DNA of 41,182 bases from Acidobacteriota bacterium (lineage in GTDB: Bacteria > Acidobacteriota > Terriglobia > Terriglobales > Acidobacteriaceae), in contig JAKAJO010000078.1 in NCBI GenBank assembly GCA_021813745.1, positions 1 through 41,182 on the forward strand. Direction: 5' to 3'. Both the position numbers and the translations under genes were made by a program. A model generated the notes under the pieces. That model made no database searches, had not been told where the DNA came from, and was given only the letters and a program-made list of their open reading frames with translations. This document shows positions 1 to 8,193 of the stretch, piece after piece (position 1 is the stretch's first letter; every line of letters begins with the position of its first letter).

Positions 1-209
1 CTGGAACCACATGGGTGCTGCTCTACACGGACCAGCCAGACATAGCTCAGGGGAAACTTGCCACATCCTTTGTGGAATGGGCCATCACAGACGGCCAGAA
101 GTACGCAAACGAGCTTGACTACGCCGTTCTAGCCAAGAACCTCGTCCAGAAGTCCCGGGCCGCTCTCCGTACCGTCAAGTGCGGTGGAAAGCCCTGCTTG
201 CAGAAGTAG
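1..209 (+). CDS. pstS: PstS phosphate-binding protein, C-terminal end (5' partial)
   Basis: The open frame enters from the left edge (first full codon at 3) and runs to TAG at 207-209. Only about 68 residues are present, ending in a pattern usual for the last part of periplasmic phosphate-binding proteins (LLYTDQPD, then WAITDGQKYANELDYAVL). PstS captures phosphate outside the inner membrane and hands it to PstCA. The call rests on this C-terminal pattern and on pstC, pstA, pstB and phoU following immediately. A GTG at 15 is in frame but is internal to the protein. Confidence 0.88.
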   Translation, partial: GTTWVLLYTDQPDIAQGKLATSFVEWAITDGQKYANELDYAVLAKNLVQKSRAALRTVKCGGKPCLQK

Positions 210-257
210 GCATTGCGCATTGATCACTTACCAACTGCTATGGAACCGGGGAGCAAT

Positions 258-1232
258 ATGGCAACCATGGTTGCGGAAGCGCCGTTAACTCGGCCCAGAG
301 AAAAGAAAGCGCGGGCTGGCCGCGGAGATCGCATTTACCATATCCTGATCAAAGCGATCGTTGGCATGGTGCTTGCGATCTTCGCCGGCGTTTTCACGGT
401 TGTAGTCATCGGCGCATGGCCAGCGGTGAAGAGGTTCGGCCTAGGTTTCCTGATCCACACCGGCTGGGATCCGGTCCACCTTGTTTTCGGTGCTTTGCCA
501 TTCATAGTGGGCACGATCCTCGTAGCACTCGGCGCAATGATCCTCGCCGCAGGGATCGGCCTGATGACCGCGGTTTGCATCACGGAGCTGCTTCCGCGGT
601 GGCTTCAGGCGCCGGTGACCTACCTGATTGAGCTCCTGGCCTTCATCCCAAGTGTGGTCTACGGGCTTTTCGGCCTGTTAGTATTGGCGCCGTTTCTCCA
701 AGACACTGTTGAAGTGTGGATTATGGAACATCTCGGGCCGCATTTTGAGGTCTTCAACGGCGCGCCTTACGGAGTGGGGTACATGAGCGCAATCCTCATC
801 CTGGCGATCATGCTTCTCCCTCTGATCGTTACCCTCTCGCGAGAAGCTCTAGTTTTGGTCCCGCGAGACGTTAGGGAAGGTGGTTATGCGTTAGGTCTCC
901 AAAAGTGGGACGTCGTCTGGGGCATCATTGTGCCCTATGCGCGAAACGGCATTCTCGGGTCCCTCGTTCTGGCCCTTGGCAGAGCGCTTGGAGAAACGAT
1001 CGCGGTCGCAATGACAATCGGCGGAGGATACAGTCTTCCAAAAACAGTCATGGATCAGGGATACACTTTGGCGAGCGTAATCGCGAATGAGTTCAACGAA
1101 GTCAGCTCGGATATGTACCTATCCGCATTGATCTATTGTGGCCTCATTCTGCTTGTCATTACGGTTGTGGTCAATATCCTGGCATATTTTCTTATCCGGA
1201 GGCTATCGGGTGCCCATGGCTTCAAAGCGTAA
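258..1232 (+). CDS. pstC: PstC phosphate ABC transporter permease
   Basis: Inner-membrane permease of about 324 residues with the six-helix fold of the PstC family. The EAA-type loop that contacts the ATPase is visible in the middle (REALVLVPRDVREGGYALG, then W near KWDVVWGIIVPYA), followed by GRALGETIAVAMTIG, typical of PstC. The ATG at 258 is preferred because GGGGAG lies at 248-253. An upstream in-frame TTG at 213 has no such site and would add residues not expected for the family. It follows pstS by 48 bases and overlaps the start of pstA, so it is translated as part of the pst operon. Confidence 0.93.
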   Translation: MATMVAEAPLTRPREKKARAGRGDRIYHILIKAIVGMVLAIFAGVFTVVVIGAWPAVKRFGLGFLIHTGWDPVHLVFGALPFIVGTILVALGAMILAAGIGLMTAVCITELLPRWLQAPVTYLIELLAFIPSVVYGLFGLLVLAPFLQDTVEVWIMEHLGPHFEVFNGAPYGVGYMSAILILAIMLLPLIVTLSREALVLVPRDVREGGYALGLQKWDVVWGIIVPYARNGILGSLVLALGRALGETIAVAMTIGGGYSLPKTVMDQGYTLASVIANEFNEVSSDMYLSALIYCGLILLVITVVVNILAYFLIRRLSGAHGFKA

Positions 1233-2082
1233 AACTGTATCTTACACCTGGCGAAAATGGCGCGGCGCCCTGGGCTTCGGGCTGACGGGCGTTGCGACTT
1301 TGATTTCACTTGGCGCGTTGTTTTCGATCCTTGGCTATTTGATCCATCAGGGGATTGGCGCGATCAATTGGAACTTTATTGTCAGGGAACCGGCCGCTGT
1401 CGGCGAAGCAGGCGGCGGCATTGCGCCTTCTTTGCTAGGCACTCTGATCCTCGTGGCTATTTCAATGGTGGTGGGCATGCCCTTAGGTATCGGCGTCGGA
1501 ATCTATCTCTCCGAGATGGCCGGTGACACGCGATTCGCCAACCTGGCGCGCGTCGCGATCAACACATTCATCGGTGTTCCATCAATCATCATGGGGATCT
1601 TTGTCTACTTCATCCTGGTCAAACCGACGAATACCTTTTCTGCTGTCGCGGGTGGCCTCGCCTTAGGGATCATTATGATCCCGATTATCGCCCGAACAAC
1701 AGAAGATGTATTACGTCTGGTTCCGAAAAGCATTCGAGAGGCTGGGCTCGCAATTGGTGCACCCAAGTGGCGCGTCACGTTCGATTTGGTTTTGCCGGCC
1801 GCACGGGCTGGTGTCATTACCGGCGGCATTTTGGCTGTAGCCCGCGTTGCGGGAGAGACTGCGCCGTTGATTTTGACCGCGCTGGGAAATGAATACTACC
1901 CTACGAGTCTCTTCAAGCCGATCGATGAAATCACATTGAGAATTCTGAAGTACGCGAGAGGACCATACGACGTTTGGCACCAACAGGCATACGGAGCTGC
2001 GTTGATCCTGGTTTTTGGCGTAGCGATCGGTAGTTTGCTTTTGCGTCTATCGACGAGAGATCGCGACGCGTTGAGCCGTTAG
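1210..2082 (+). CDS. pstA: PstA phosphate ABC transporter permease
   Basis: Second permease of the phosphate importer, about 290 residues. It carries the PstA loop LRLVPKSIREAGLAIGAPKW and GETAPLILTALGNEYY, which is diagnostic for PstA as opposed to PstC. It overlaps the end of pstC, implying coupled translation. The start is open to choice: GTG at 1210 has GGAGG (1198-1202) seven bases upstream, whereas ATG at 1216 has the same site at thirteen bases; the difference is two residues. The longer frame reaching back to 1138 lies inside pstC and is discounted. It is followed by an 98-base gap before pstB. Confidence 0.92.
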   Translation: MPMASKRKTVSYTWRKWRGALGFGLTGVATLISLGALFSILGYLIHQGIGAINWNFIVREPAAVGEAGGGIAPSLLGTLILVAISMVVGMPLGIGVGIYLSEMAGDTRFANLARVAINTFIGVPSIIMGIFVYFILVKPTNTFSAVAGGLALGIIMIPIIARTTEDVLRLVPKSIREAGLAIGAPKWRVTFDLVLPAARAGVITGGILAVARVAGETAPLILTALGNEYYPTSLFKPIDEITLRILKYARGPYDVWHQQAYGAALILVFGVAIGSLLLRLSTRDRDALSR

Positions 2083-2180
2083 AGAGATTCGCGGAGGCGC
2101 AATGACCTGACAGGGGCCGACCCCTCTACCCCCCGGACCAGGATCCTCCTGTTGAAAGGATATGTCTCAAGGTGAGTCTT

Positions 2181-3023
2181 ATGGCTGGTACTACCACGAG
2201 CATGCAATCGGAGTCGACGATGGAGGTACGAGATACGGATATACTCAAAAGTGACCAGAGCGCCGCCAGCGTCGATCAGGCATATAAGCTTCGGGTCAAA
2301 GATCTGAATTTCTATTACGGCGCCTTTCAAGCCCTCCACGGCATTTCGATCAATGCGGAGAAGAACCGAGTAACTGCATTCATCGGACCGTCAGGTTGTG
2401 GGAAATCAACGTTCTTGCGAACGCTCAATCGGATGCACGAGGAAACACCGGGGGCGCGTGTCGATGGCGAGGTTCTCCTCGACGGAGAGAGCATCTTTGA
2501 TCGTGACATCTCCGAATTGCGTCGATCGGTCGGCATGGTCTTTCAAAGATCGACGCCGTTCCCAAAATCGATATTCGAGAATATTGCATATGGGCTTCGA
2601 ATTCGTGGTGTAGATCGTTCGTCAATAAGCGATTTGGTTGAACAGAGTCTCAAGAGGGCCAACCTGTGGGAGGAAGTCAAACACAAGCTGAATAAATCGG
2701 CCTCCAGCTTATCCGGTGGTCAACAACAGCGACTGTGCATCGCGCGGGCACTGGCAGTAAATCCGGAGTTGTTATTGCTGGACGAGCCCTGTTCCGCTCT
2801 CGACCCGATTGGAACCTCCAAAATTGAGGATCTTCTCCTGGAGATCAAAGAAACCTGTACGATCCTGATCGTTACGCACAATATGCAGCAGGCGGCAAGA
2901 GTATCAGACTATACAGGTTTTTTTCTGTCGGGGAAGCTTATTGAATTCAACGATACGAAGTCCATGTTCGAGACTCCTTCGAGCAAGTTGACCGAGGATT
3001 ACATAACGGGCCGATTTGGTTGA
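2181..3023 (+). CDS. pstB: PstB phosphate ABC transporter ATPase
   Basis: Cytoplasmic ATPase driving phosphate import, about 280 residues. Walker A is GPSGCGKST, the ABC signature is [16 protein letters not shown], Walker B is [14 protein letters not shown] and the switch histidine is in VTHNMQQ. The N-terminal part of about 35 residues before [12 protein letters not shown] is longer than in many PstB proteins. ATG 2181 has AAGGTGAG just upstream; an in-frame GTG at 2172 is the alternative. The end overlaps the upstream edge of the phoU frame. Confidence 0.94.
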   Translation: MAGTTTSMQSESTMEVRDTDILKSDQSAASVDQAYKLRVKDLNFYYGAFQALHGISINAEKNRVTAFIGPSGCGKSTFLRTLNRMHEETPGARVDGEVLLDGESIFDRDISELRRSVGMVFQRSTPFPKSIFENIAYGLRIRGVDRSSISDLVEQSLKRANLWEEVKHKLNKSASSLSGGQQQRLCIARALAVNPELLLLDEPCSALDPIGTSKIEDLLLEIKETCTILIVTHNMQQAARVSDYTGFFLSGKLIEFNDTKSMFETPSSKLTEDYITGRFG

Positions 3024-3043
3024 GGGAAAAGGGGCAACGCAGG

Positions 3044-3781
3044 GTGAAACTCTTTTTTGAATTGCTCGATCAGCTTCAGCGCCAGTTGCTGGAGCTCGCA
3101 GCCCTGGTGGAATCCACCATTCATCAGGGCGTCACGGCGGCTTTGGCGCGAGACGCTTCGGATTCCCGAGCCGTGATATCCCAGCAACGGAAGATCGATG
3201 AACTGGCGGCTGGCATCAATGCATTCGTGACCGATTTGTTGGCGCTGCATCATCCGGTTGCCGGGGATCTCGCCTTGCTCACGGCTTCTCTTAAGATCAG
3301 CAGTGACTTGAAACGAATGGGAGAGCTCTCGGTCAACATTGCCCAGCGCAGTATCGCACTCAGTGAAAGATCCCCAATTCAGTTTCCCCATGGACTAGTG
3401 GAAATGGCCCATCGCGTCCAACTGATGGTCAGCAAGAGCCTTCAGGCATTTGCTCAACGTCTGGAAGAACTCGCAGCCGAGGTTATTACTGCGGACGACG
3501 ACGTCGATCGACTAAGGACTGCAATGTACGGCGATTTGGTCAGGCAGATGGAAGAGCAGCCCAGCTTGGCGGCACAGGAAGTCGATCTGATGTTCATCGT
3601 CCACAATCTTGAACGCATCGGGGATCACGCAACCAATATTGCGGAAGACGTGCTCCTATTCGTTGGCGGAAGTAAGAACTGGGCACCCTGGACAGAAAAG
3701 CCAACGGATACAAAAGAGTCACTCGATGCGTTCCCCAGCGCACCGGACGCGGCAATTTCCGAGCGGCCCGGTCTCAAATAA
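3044..3781 (+). CDS. phoU: PhoU phosphate signalling regulator
   Basis: PhoU-type protein of about 245 residues with two three-helix bundle repeats. The conserved acidic/arginine motifs are visible as SSDLKRMGELSVNIAQRS in the first repeat and NLERIGDHATNIAEDVLL in the second. In the family PhoU links the Pst transporter to the PhoR kinase and limits phosphate uptake. A TTG at 3020 overlaps the pstB stop, but GTG 3044 gives the usual N-terminus (KLFFELLDQLQRQLLEL) and has purine-rich sequence upstream. The C-terminal tail of about 35 residues after LLFVGG is variable and not recognised. Confidence 0.92.
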   Translation: MKLFFELLDQLQRQLLELAALVESTIHQGVTAALARDASDSRAVISQQRKIDELAAGINAFVTDLLALHHPVAGDLALLTASLKISSDLKRMGELSVNIAQRSIALSERSPIQFPHGLVEMAHRVQLMVSKSLQAFAQRLEELAAEVITADDDVDRLRTAMYGDLVRQMEEQPSLAAQEVDLMFIVHNLERIGDHATNIAEDVLLFVGGSKNWAPWTEKPTDTKESLDAFPSAPDAAISERPGLK

Positions 3782-3819
3782 TCGCATATCGGAACAGTCG
3801 GTGGGGGGAGGTCGAACAA

Positions 3820-4074
3820 TTGAAAGATGCACTGCCAGTAAAAATGGCAGATACGGGTAAGGCTCTCCCCGTCTCCCGGCACCGCTTTCATTTTTGGTAT
3901 TTCGGTGTGCTGCGTCTATTCGTTGGGTTGGCGCAAATGACTGCTGTTATTTGGTGCGCGGTTCTTCTCTGGGAACATGGATTTAGCGCCAAGACAATGC
4001 GTGCTGTTTTCATCGGAGTGGGGCTCACAACCTTAAGCCTTTTGCTCTTCAAGATTCTGGGCAAGGCGAAATAA
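3820..4074 (+). CDS. Small membrane protein of the pst operon
   Basis: An 84-residue protein starting at TTG 3820, chosen because a strong GGAGG (3807-3811) sits eight bases upstream. Two hydrophobic segments are visible (FGVLRLFVGLAQMTAVIWCA and VFIGVGLTTLSLLLF), so it is probably an inner-membrane hairpin protein. It lies 38 bases after phoU and 36 before the ArsR gene, all on one strand. I do not recognise the family; its position suggests a link to phosphate or arsenate handling, which is only inference. Confidence 0.62.
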   Translation: MKDALPVKMADTGKALPVSRHRFHFWYFGVLRLFVGLAQMTAVIWCAVLLWEHGFSAKTMRAVFIGVGLTTLSLLLFKILGKAK

Positions 4075-4110
4075 CACTTTTCCATCTATTCGAAATGCGG
4101 GATTCCCCAC

Positions 4111-4545
4111 ATGGCGACAAACGGAAACGATCGCGCTCAGCAAACTCCAAGAACTGAGCTTGCACGGACCTTATTGGCCATCGCAGACCCAATTCGATTG
4201 CGAATGCTCAACTTGATGTTCGCTGGTGAATTGTCCCCCGAGCAATTCGTCCAGATCCTCGGCGTCGATGAAAGGACTATTTCCCGACACCTTGTGCTCT
4301 TTCGCGAAAGCAAAACAGTCTCCATGCGGACGAAGCGGAACGCAAAGTTCTACACACTTCGAGCCGAAGTCGAATGCCCACATATCAGACTGCTTCGAAT
4401 TGCGATTGAATTGCTAGCAGACGATTCTGTTCTGAACGCCGATGTCAGAGTGTTTTACGCTGTTCACCAACTAGTCCCGCAGTCCCAGCAGGACGGTGAA
4501 GACCCGCATTCGAACCCTATCGAAAGATTACGGTTGGCACTATAA
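4111..4545 (+). CDS. ArsR-family winged-helix regulator
   Basis: A 144-residue protein with an ArsR-type winged helix from about residue 15 to 90: LARTLLAIADPIRLRMLNLM, then the recognition helix region VDERTISRHLVLFRESKTV and the wing. The classical ELCVC metal site is absent. One cysteine occurs in VECPHIRLLR near the C-terminal dimer helix, so the inducer cannot be read from the sequence. It is the last gene of the pst-phoU run. In arsenic islands pst and phoU genes often sit beside arsR and arsJ, and an arsJ remnant lies 1.7 kb downstream. Confidence 0.83.
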   Translation: MATNGNDRAQQTPRTELARTLLAIADPIRLRMLNLMFAGELSPEQFVQILGVDERTISRHLVLFRESKTVSMRTKRNAKFYTLRAEVECPHIRLLRIAIELLADDSVLNADVRVFYAVHQLVPQSQQDGEDPHSNPIERLRLAL

Positions 4546-4624
4546 ACCCATGTAATCTAGGGCTTCGCCAGACATTTCGCCGGGATCTGTCTCTCCTCTT
4601 ACCCGATGTGCAACGTGGACTCTT

Positions 4625-5026
4625 CTATTTCTTCCCGATAAAGACATCCGCGGGCAATTTGAACCGCACGCTCAACCTCTGCACCTGCTCCAGAGTGAGC
4701 TTTCGCTGACCGGCCAGAAACATTGACACTGCGCTCTCCGAGCCGAATTGAGGAATCAGATCACGCTGCGTCAAATGCTGCTGGTCAATGAGAAATCGTA
4801 CAACCGCGATAGGATCAGCCGCTGGAACAGGGTAGTGGCTCTGTTCATAGCGCTCTATCAGCAGGGTCAGCAACTCGATGGCTTCGGTTTCCGACTCAGA
4901 AGTGTTTTCGATCGCCGTTAGTTGAAACAACGCATCCGTGTAGATTTCCAGTTCCGCATCGTTGTGAATGATGCGGGGCGCTCCGTGCGCGATCATCTCC
5001 GCCGGGTTAGCAAGGATTGTGCTCAT
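4625..5026 (-). CDS. higA: HigA-type antitoxin
   Basis: A 133-residue protein with a long helical N-terminal half and a C-terminal Xre-like helix-turn-helix (QHLTQRDLIPQFGSESAVSM, then RKLTLEQVQRLSVRF). This is the arrangement of HigA antitoxins that bind the toxin with one half and DNA with the other. Its ATG overlaps the higB stop (ATGA, 5023-5026), so the two are co-translated. The longer frame back to 5422 runs through higB in another frame and is not real. It is expected to neutralise HigB and repress the promoter at 5359-5388. Confidence 0.88.
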   Translation of the reverse strand: MSTILANPAEMIAHGAPRIIHNDAELEIYTDALFQLTAIENTSESETEAIELLTLLIERYEQSHYPVPAADPIAVVRFLIDQQHLTQRDLIPQFGSESAVSMFLAGQRKLTLEQVQRLSVRFKLPADVFIGKK

Positions 5027-5352
5027 TTGCTTCCAAACCTCCGATCCCAATTGCTCGGATTGTCGTACTCTTTGTGTGTCAAGAACGAACGGATGTACAC
5101 ATGCCCATCGGTCTCCCTCTTTTCCGTCCTCTTCGCGTAATGGATGACAGTGACGAGCCTGTAGCGGTTGCGCCGAATATTGAAAATTACATAGCCGTCT
5201 ATGTAATCGGCGTCCCTGAACATCTCCCGCACTTCCGCAAAGTTTTGCCAGCGAACCGCTTCGATAATCTCTGCCCAAGCAGCGATCTCGGTTGCTGCAT
5301 TGGGGTATCGTTCCATCGCCTCGCTCAAGTGTCTGCGGGTGACAATGTGCAC
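5023..5352 (-). CDS. higB: HigB-type mRNA interferase toxin
   Basis: RelE/HigB-fold toxin of about 109 residues. Family marks are HIVTRRHLSEAMERYP at the start, WQNFAEVREMF, YVIFNIRRNRYRLV in the middle, and VYIRSFLTHKEYD at the end. HigB proteins cut mRNA on the ribosome during amino-acid stress. I chose GTG 5352 because family members begin at this point and because a promoter -10 box ends six bases upstream, which would make a leaderless transcript. An ATG at 5397 is in frame but lies upstream of the predicted promoter. Toxin-before-antitoxin order is normal for higBA. Confidence 0.88.
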   Translation of the reverse strand: MHIVTRRHLSEAMERYPNAATEIAAWAEIIEAVRWQNFAEVREMFRDADYIDGYVIFNIRRNRYRLVTVIHYAKRTEKRETDGHVYIRSFLTHKEYDNPSNWDRRFGSK

Positions 5353-5358
5353 CCTCCA

Positions 5359-5388
5359 AAGATACTTCACATCTTGTGAAGTTGTCAA
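5359..5388 (-). promoter_or_regulatory. higBA promoter with operator in the spacer
   Basis: On the minus strand TTGACA (5388-5383) is followed after 18 bp by TATCTT (5364-5359). The spacer consists of a perfect inverted repeat, ACTTCACA-TCT-TGTGAAGT on the plus strand (5364-5382). A dimeric HigA bound there would block RNA polymerase. The next start codon (GTG 5352) begins seven bases after the -10 box. Confidence 0.72.
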
Positions 5389-5716
5389 ATGAGGCATGCA
5401 CTGAGGCGATGCAATGACGCATTGCGTTCGCTCAAGAGATGTACGGGGAAATGTCGAAAGTGGGCCTCGACCCTGCGGGCAACGCGGCTATAAGTGCCTT
5501 ATTAACTGGCGTTTCTATGCCTGGGACCCTCGGGGACCCACAGCTTCAAGCTCGTTCGCGACGAGGCGAAACACAGGTGGAAAGAGAGCCAATTCCCGTG
5601 GACCTTCTGGTGGCCCTTCTTGCCGTTCGCTACCGCGCTCTGGATGCGTTCCGATGGCTTCCCGTGCTTGTGTTTTCTTACAGTTATGGTGTCAGTCGAG
5701 TTTTCACAGCGATAAC
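5389..5716. other. Gap without a supported gene
   Basis: Overlapping open frames in this stretch have no family resemblance and no good ribosome sites, so I see no gene here. It contains one copy of TCGGGGACCC (5530-5539), which recurs at 5782 and 5793. Confidence 0.5.
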
Positions 5717-5744
5717 ACGGGTTCAAATCCCGTCGGGGACGCCA
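5717..5744 (+). tRNA. 3' end of a tRNA (T-arm, acceptor strand, CCA); no 5' half
   Basis: A perfect T-arm (ACGGG 5717-5721, loop TTCAAAT, CCCGT 5729-5733) is followed by a seven-base acceptor strand CGGGGAC (5734-5740), discriminator G and CCA (5742-5744). The matching 5' acceptor strand GTCCCCG is not found at tRNA distance upstream, so this is not a complete gene. Integrative elements commonly recombine at exactly this part of a tRNA, and an integrase remnant starts 65 bases downstream. It is best read as an attachment-site copy. Confidence 0.6.
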
Positions 5745-5781
5745 AATAGAATCAACTATTTAGACCAAATACCCCAAATCG

Positions 5782-5802
5782 TCGGGGACCCATCGGGGAC
5801 CC
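5782..5802. repeat. Tandem direct repeat TCGGGGACCC
   Basis: TCGGGGACCC occurs at 5782-5791 and again at 5793-5802, and a third copy is at 5530-5539. The first eight bases (TCGGGGAC) also match the acceptor end of the tRNA fragment at 5733-5740. It lies just past the integrase stop codon and may be part of the old attachment region. Confidence 0.45.
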
Positions 5803-5808
5803 TGTTTT

Positions 5809-6270
5809 TCAGGCCCCAAGAGCCACCGTTCGAACCGCCTCCGGGCGCATCATCTCGACTACCTTCCGTTGTGCCTCGCGCTTGGCCGGCATCTGCGCTT
5901 GGCTGTACACGTCCATCGTCACCTTTGCCGAACCATGCCGCAGCAGTTCCTGCACCACCTTCACGTCCTCACGGTTCGCTTGAAGCAGTGTGGAGTAGGT
6001 CCGCCGGAACGTGTGCCAGGTAACCCGCTTGTTGATGGCGAGACGCCTGACCACCGGCTGGATGTGGTAACGCATGACCGACGACAGCCAGATCGGCTGA
6101 TGGCCGCGCTTCTTCCCTGCCCGATTACTCCCGGAAGCAAATACGTAATGCTCCGGGTTCTTGTAGGGAGTCAGTTGGTGCCAGGCCAGCAGATCCCGCA
6201 CTGTTTGCTCATCAAGGGGAATCCGCTTCTGTGAAGCCTCGGTCTTGCATCGGCCAACGACCTGATCGAC
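5809..6270 (-). pseudogene. Tyrosine recombinase/integrase, N-terminally truncated
   Basis: About 155 C-terminal residues of a phage/ICE-type integrase remain, starting near DQVVGRCKTEASQKRIPLDE. The catalytic region is still visible: HTFRRTYSTLL (H-x-x-R), LLRHGSAKVTMDVYSQA (H and the nucleophilic Tyr). The DNA-binding domain and the first catalytic Arg are missing. Upstream of about 6270 the frame runs antisense through the arsJ remnant, so its first 50 or so codons are not integrase. With the tRNA 3' end beside it, this is the scar of an integrated element. Confidence 0.75.
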
Positions 6271-6669
6271 GATGGTCCCGCAGCGCAGCATTGGGCATTC
6301 GTTTTGTTGATTGTGCCTCTCGCATTGATTGGTGCACTTCGCATCGGCCTCAATCCGAGCATCGCGCTGATGATTGGACTTGCTACATTCGCGGTTCTGT
6401 TTGCGATCAACTCTGCGGTCCATTCCTACCTGGTGCTCGCCTATACAGATGAAGACAGCGTTGCGCTCAACGTCGGGTTCTATTACATGGCGAATGCCGG
6501 AGGTCGACTTCTCGGCACCCTACTATCGGGGCTGATCTTTCAACATGCTGGATTCAAAGGCTGCCTATGGGGATCTGCAGCGATGATTCTTACAGCAGCG
6601 GTCACTTGGCTCAAATTGCCACGCGGCAATCCCGTTCAGCTTGGCGCCACTCTGGATGGAGGCGAGTAG
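6271..6669 (+). pseudogene. ArsJ-like MFS efflux protein, C-terminal fragment
   Basis: About 130 residues of a major-facilitator protein survive, with INSAVHSYLVLAYTDED and NVGFYYMANAGGRLLGTLLS, typical of ArsJ, which exports 1-arseno-3-phosphoglycerate. The frame is open back to about 6262 (AAQHWAFVLLIVPLALIG) but no start or N-terminal helices are present. The break coincides with the truncated end of the integrase. In intact systems arsJ follows a glyceraldehyde-3-phosphate dehydrogenase gene; none is here. It is probably not functional. Confidence 0.7.
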
Positions 6670-6835
6670 AAGCGACGAATTGCGCTTGCGGCGGCAGATA
6701 CCTCAGTTCACATGTGAATCGGACACTGCTTGCTTAGTATGGCGAGCCTTCTTATCTGGGATATGAATAATTCCGAGACCCCCGCTGTTCGCTCCCGCTA
6801 CAGTGCACGCTTACCTTAGGAGTCAGAGATTTAGA

Positions 6836-7585
6836 TCAAATTGGAGAGATCATCTTGATCGCCGCGACAACGAGTGCAATAGCGAGCAATCGCCGCAATG
6901 TCGTGGGATTGAACCGCTGGCTTCCGAAATAAGATCCGACAAATCCTCCAAACATTGCTGCAGGAATAAGCCAGAGGACCAGGATTGGCAGCTGATGAAT
7001 TGAAGAAACATTACCCGCAAGCCCAGCAACAGAGTTAACAAGGATGAATGCCGCTGAAACACCGGCGGACTGCCGTGTCTCTGCCCACCCGGCGAGGAGC
7101 AGAAGCGGTGAGAGGAAGATTCCTCCACCAACACCCGTGAGCCCGGATAGCAGACCGATGCCGGCACCCCAAAGCATGCCTGCATACAATGGCACCTTGG
7201 TAGTGCCCTCTTGCCCGCGGCCAACGCTTGACCGGACCAATCGATATGCTGCATAGAGAAGGACGACACCGACGACCGGTTGGTAGATGTGACTGGGAAG
7301 GGAAATCCGGCCGCCGATGAATGCCGCGGGAATCGAAGTGAGCGCAAACGGCCAGAAGAGCGGCCAGGAAAAATAGCCAGACCGGTAGAACCTGTGCGTA
7401 GCAATCGTGGCAACAAAAAGGTTCAGGATTAGAGCGATCGGCTTCACGGATGCGGCTGGAACGCCAACCAGACCCATGGCCGCAATGTCGCCCGAAGCGC
7501 CAGCATGTCCTACCGAGGCGTAGAGAGCAGAGGCAACGAAGACGAGAAACGCGAGGATTGCAGTGTTGACCACAGAGAGAGTCAT
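6836..7585 (-). CDS. TSUP (TauE/SafE) family membrane permease
   Basis: A 249-residue membrane protein with seven to eight hydrophobic helices and the two TSUP repeats. Visible landmarks are ALYASVGHAGASGD in the first repeat and GLLSGLTGVGGGIFLSPLLL in the second. Family members move sulfite, sulfoacetate or other organosulfur anions; the substrate here is unknown. ATG 7585 fits the family start; a longer frame reaching 7690 would overlap chrA. It is divergent from the chromate transporter with a 53-base gap, which must hold both promoters. Confidence 0.85.
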   Translation of the reverse strand: MTLSVVNTAILAFLVFVASALYASVGHAGASGDIAAMGLVGVPAASVKPIALILNLFVATIATHRFYRSGYFSWPLFWPFALTSIPAAFIGGRISLPSHIYQPVVGVVLLYAAYRLVRSSVGRGQEGTTKVPLYAGMLWGAGIGLLSGLTGVGGGIFLSPLLLLAGWAETRQSAGVSAAFILVNSVAGLAGNVSSIHQLPILVLWLIPAAMFGGFVGSYFGSQRFNPTTLRRLLAIALVVAAIKMISPI

Positions 7586-7638
7586 GGTGAATTTCAGTCT
7601 ACTGTCTGAGAACGAATTCACTGCCGTATCCTCATGAC

Positions 7639-8193
7639 ATGCTTCGCACATCCATCGCGAGACTGGTCTGGATCTTCCTGCGTTACGCAAACTTCACGTT
7701 CGGTGGAGGAACAGCGACAACCGTTGTAATCGATCAGGAAATCGTCGAGCGTCAAAAGTTGGTGGACCTGGATACGGCCAGTCTTTCGTATGCCCTCGCC
7801 CGCTTGACCCCGGGTACAAATGTCCTGGCCTATTGCACCGGAATCGGATGGAAAATACGGGGATTTCCCGGCGCGTTGTCTGCCTTGATTGCTGCCTCAG
7901 TGCCTTGTTCGCTATTCGCGGTCCTGGTTACGGTGCTCTATGAAGTGCTCATCAAGAGACCAGCCGTGATGATCGCAATGCATGGTGCAATTGCAGCAGC
8001 CATCGCAGTGATGTTTGCGACCGGATGGACGATCATCCGCCCCTTGCGCAGATCGGTCAGCAAAACGCGCCTCGTGGTGTTGACATTAGCCGCGTTCGTT
8101 GCGTCCATGCTTGGCATCTCGCCGATTCAGATACTCCTGGGCGCCGCACTTCTCGGCTGCTCGTTGCCGGGATCGCTGGGAGGGGACCGATGA
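7639..8193 (+). CDS. chrA: Chromate transporter, first half (short-chain ChrA)
   Basis: A 184-residue membrane protein equal to one CHR domain: FLRYANFTFGGGTATTVVID near the start, then ARLTPGTNVLAYCTGIGW and GFPGALSALIAASVP. Short-chain ChrA proteins are encoded as adjacent pairs that act together, unlike the fused 400-residue form. Its stop overlaps the ATG of the second half (ATGA at 8190-8193), so translation is coupled. ChrA exports chromate driven by the proton-motive force. Confidence 0.85.
   Translation: MLRTSIARLVWIFLRYANFTFGGGTATTVVIDQEIVERQKLVDLDTASLSYALARLTPGTNVLAYCTGIGWKIRGFPGALSALIAASVPCSLFAVLVTVLYEVLIKRPAVMIAMHGAIAAAIAVMFATGWTIIRPLRRSVSKTRLVVLTLAAFVASMLGISPIQILLGAALLGCSLPGSLGGDR

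Noticed and set aside
5667..5744. A complete tRNA gene ending at 5744
   Set aside because: No 5' acceptor strand complementary to CGGGGAC and no D-arm or anticodon arm is found at the right distance.
5414..6023. Overlapping plus-strand open frames of 111 and 194 codons
   Set aside because: They run across the tRNA fragment and antisense to the integrase, with no family resemblance and low-complexity Pro/Arg composition.
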